Assembly (NCBI GenBank): GCA_017484235.1 | Contig: JAFUTM010000171.1 | Span: 1 to 6,320, forward strand | DNA length: 6,320 bases | Origin: Selenomonadaceae bacterium | GTDB taxonomy: Bacteria > Bacillota > Negativicutes > Selenomonadales > Selenomonadaceae | Direction of reading: 5' to 3' | In this document: one piece after another, positions 6,084 through 6,320 of the stretch | How the letters are laid out: every line of letters starts with the position of its first letter | How positions within the stretch are numbered: position 1 is the first letter of the stretch | Program-made: the position numbers and the translations under genes | Notes under the pieces: generated by a model | The model's input: the letters and a program-made list of their open reading frames with translations, nothing else | What the model was told of the DNA's origin: nothing | Database searches by the model: none

Positions 6084-6227
6084 TGAACCTCCCACGACTA
6101 AAGTCGCGGGGTTCTAGGAGACGAGTAGTTTTTCAGCGTCTCCATTTAAGAAGTTTGCAGGCACAGCCTGTTAGTTAGTCTTGCCTCTCAGCTTCGTTAA
6201 GCCTATGCAGCTTGACCAACAAACACG
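6084..6227 (-). ncRNA. Candidate omega RNA (reRNA) scaffold of the TnpB element
   Basis: The segment after the tnpB stop folds on the minus strand into successive hairpins: CAGGC/GCCTG (6158-6162 with 6166-6170), GGAGACG/CGTCTCC (6117-6123 with 6137-6143, 7 perfect pairs, 13-nt loop) and the terminal stem at 6085-6114. One pair of the terminal stem is G-U on minus RNA but A-C on plus, supporting a minus-strand transcript. In characterised TnpB systems this 3' region with the end of tnpB is the guide RNA scaffold, and the guide is the flanking host sequence. Here the guide would begin near 6083 inside priA. The 5' end of the RNA is probably within tnpB and is not determinable here. Confidence 0.6.
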
Positions 6228-6236
6228 CTATGCGTG
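6224..6236. repeat. Small hairpin over the tnpB stop codon
   Basis: CACGC (6224-6228) and GCGTG (6232-6236) pair around TAT, and the fold contains the TAG stop of the candidate tnpB end. A second GCGTGT at 6251-6256 could pair with the same left arm as an alternative. It may belong to the 5' part of the omega RNA. Confidence 0.45.
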
Positions 6237-6320
6237 CCTTATTCTTACAGGCGTGTCCAGTTCGCCTCTATTGTATAGCCCCTCTAGGGACACAACTTTA
6301 CTTTTACTAAGTATATTCAA
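6228..6320 (-). CDS. tnpB: Putative TnpB C-terminal end (partial)
   Basis: Reading inward from the window edge on the minus strand, 30 codons are open to a TAG at 6228-6230. They end SLEGLYNRGELDTPVRIRHA. The other two minus frames hit stops within the first 12 bases. TnpB is the RNA-guided nuclease of IS200/IS605 elements, ancestral to Cas12. The catalytic RuvC and zinc-finger parts would lie outside the window. The visible piece is the variable tail and carries no diagnostic motif. The call rests on its position upstream of a typical right end and on its matching orientation. Confidence 0.5.
   Translation of the reverse strand: MNILSKSKVVSLEGLYNRGELDTPVRIRHA

Larger units (their letters stand above)
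6084..6320 (-). mobile_element. IS200/IS605-family (TnpB-type) element, right end, continuing beyond the window
   Basis: On the minus strand a candidate tnpB 3' end is followed by about 140 nt of hairpin-rich non-coding DNA. It ends in a GC-rich hairpin just before GGTTCAGG, the form typical of IS605-group right ends. The terminal stem pairs 6103-6110 with 6091-6098 (8 bp, loop 6099-6102) and continues as GAAC/GTTC (6111-6114 with 6085-6088) past a 2-nt bulge. Such elements lack terminal inverted repeats and do not duplicate their target, so the exact boundary (about 6080-6085) cannot be fixed from one end. The left end, any tnpA, and most of tnpB lie outside. The element runs in the same direction as priA. 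Confidence 0.75.

Noticed and set aside
1..6320. CRISPR array, tRNA or rRNA genes, or an anti-phage defence cluster
   Set aside because: No regularly spaced direct repeats, cloverleaf-like segments or defence-type genes are visible. The TnpB element end is the only nuclease-related signal.

Overview
This AT-rich bacterial window carries ordinary housekeeping genes plus one mobile-element scar. It holds the DNA polymerase III delta subunit (holA), a hydrogenase chaperone (hypC), the queuosine enzyme queF, a stand-alone biotin carboxylase (accC-type), a YdcF-family protein and the PriA helicase. The QueF is the short B. subtilis-like (unimodular) form. With a hydrogenase maturation factor and a separate biotin carboxylase, this suggests an anaerobic low-GC Firmicute, possibly of the Negativicutes. 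That placement is an inference from gene content and protein style, not a database result.

Layout. Positions 1-816 (minus) are the first 272 codons of holA, cut by the window edge. An intergenic region (817-954) holds divergent promoters for holA and hypC. hypC (955-1182) and queF (1218-1655) lie head to tail, 35 nt apart, on the plus strand. After a 118-nt gap with a promoter-like sequence and a long AU-rich hairpin comes accC (1774-3225), which starts at GTG behind a strong Shine-Dalgarno. A symmetric hairpin (3246-3284) is a shared bidirectional terminator between accC and the convergent minus-strand pair priA (upstream) and ydcF (downstream).

The most notable region is the right edge. 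The priA reading frame has the winged-helix, helicase, zinc-binding and C-terminal parts, but lacks roughly its first 100 residues. At about 6083/6084 recognisable PriA sequence gives way to a typical IS200/IS605-family right end. This comprises a GC-rich terminal hairpin, a stack of further hairpins, and then, in the same orientation, what looks like the last 30 codons of a TnpB protein (6228-6320). The simplest reading is that a TnpB-encoding element has inserted in priA close to the boundary between the 3'-DNA-binding domain and the winged helix. If so, the omega RNA made from this end would take its guide from priA sequence and be programmed against the uninterrupted priA allele.

No CRISPR array, tRNA, rRNA or clearly new multi-gene system is visible. 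The candidates worth a second look are the priA/TnpB junction, the unusual DEEQ motif II of PriA, the hairpin before accC, the dyad over the hypC promoter, and the variant ATP-grasp residues of the biotin carboxylase.
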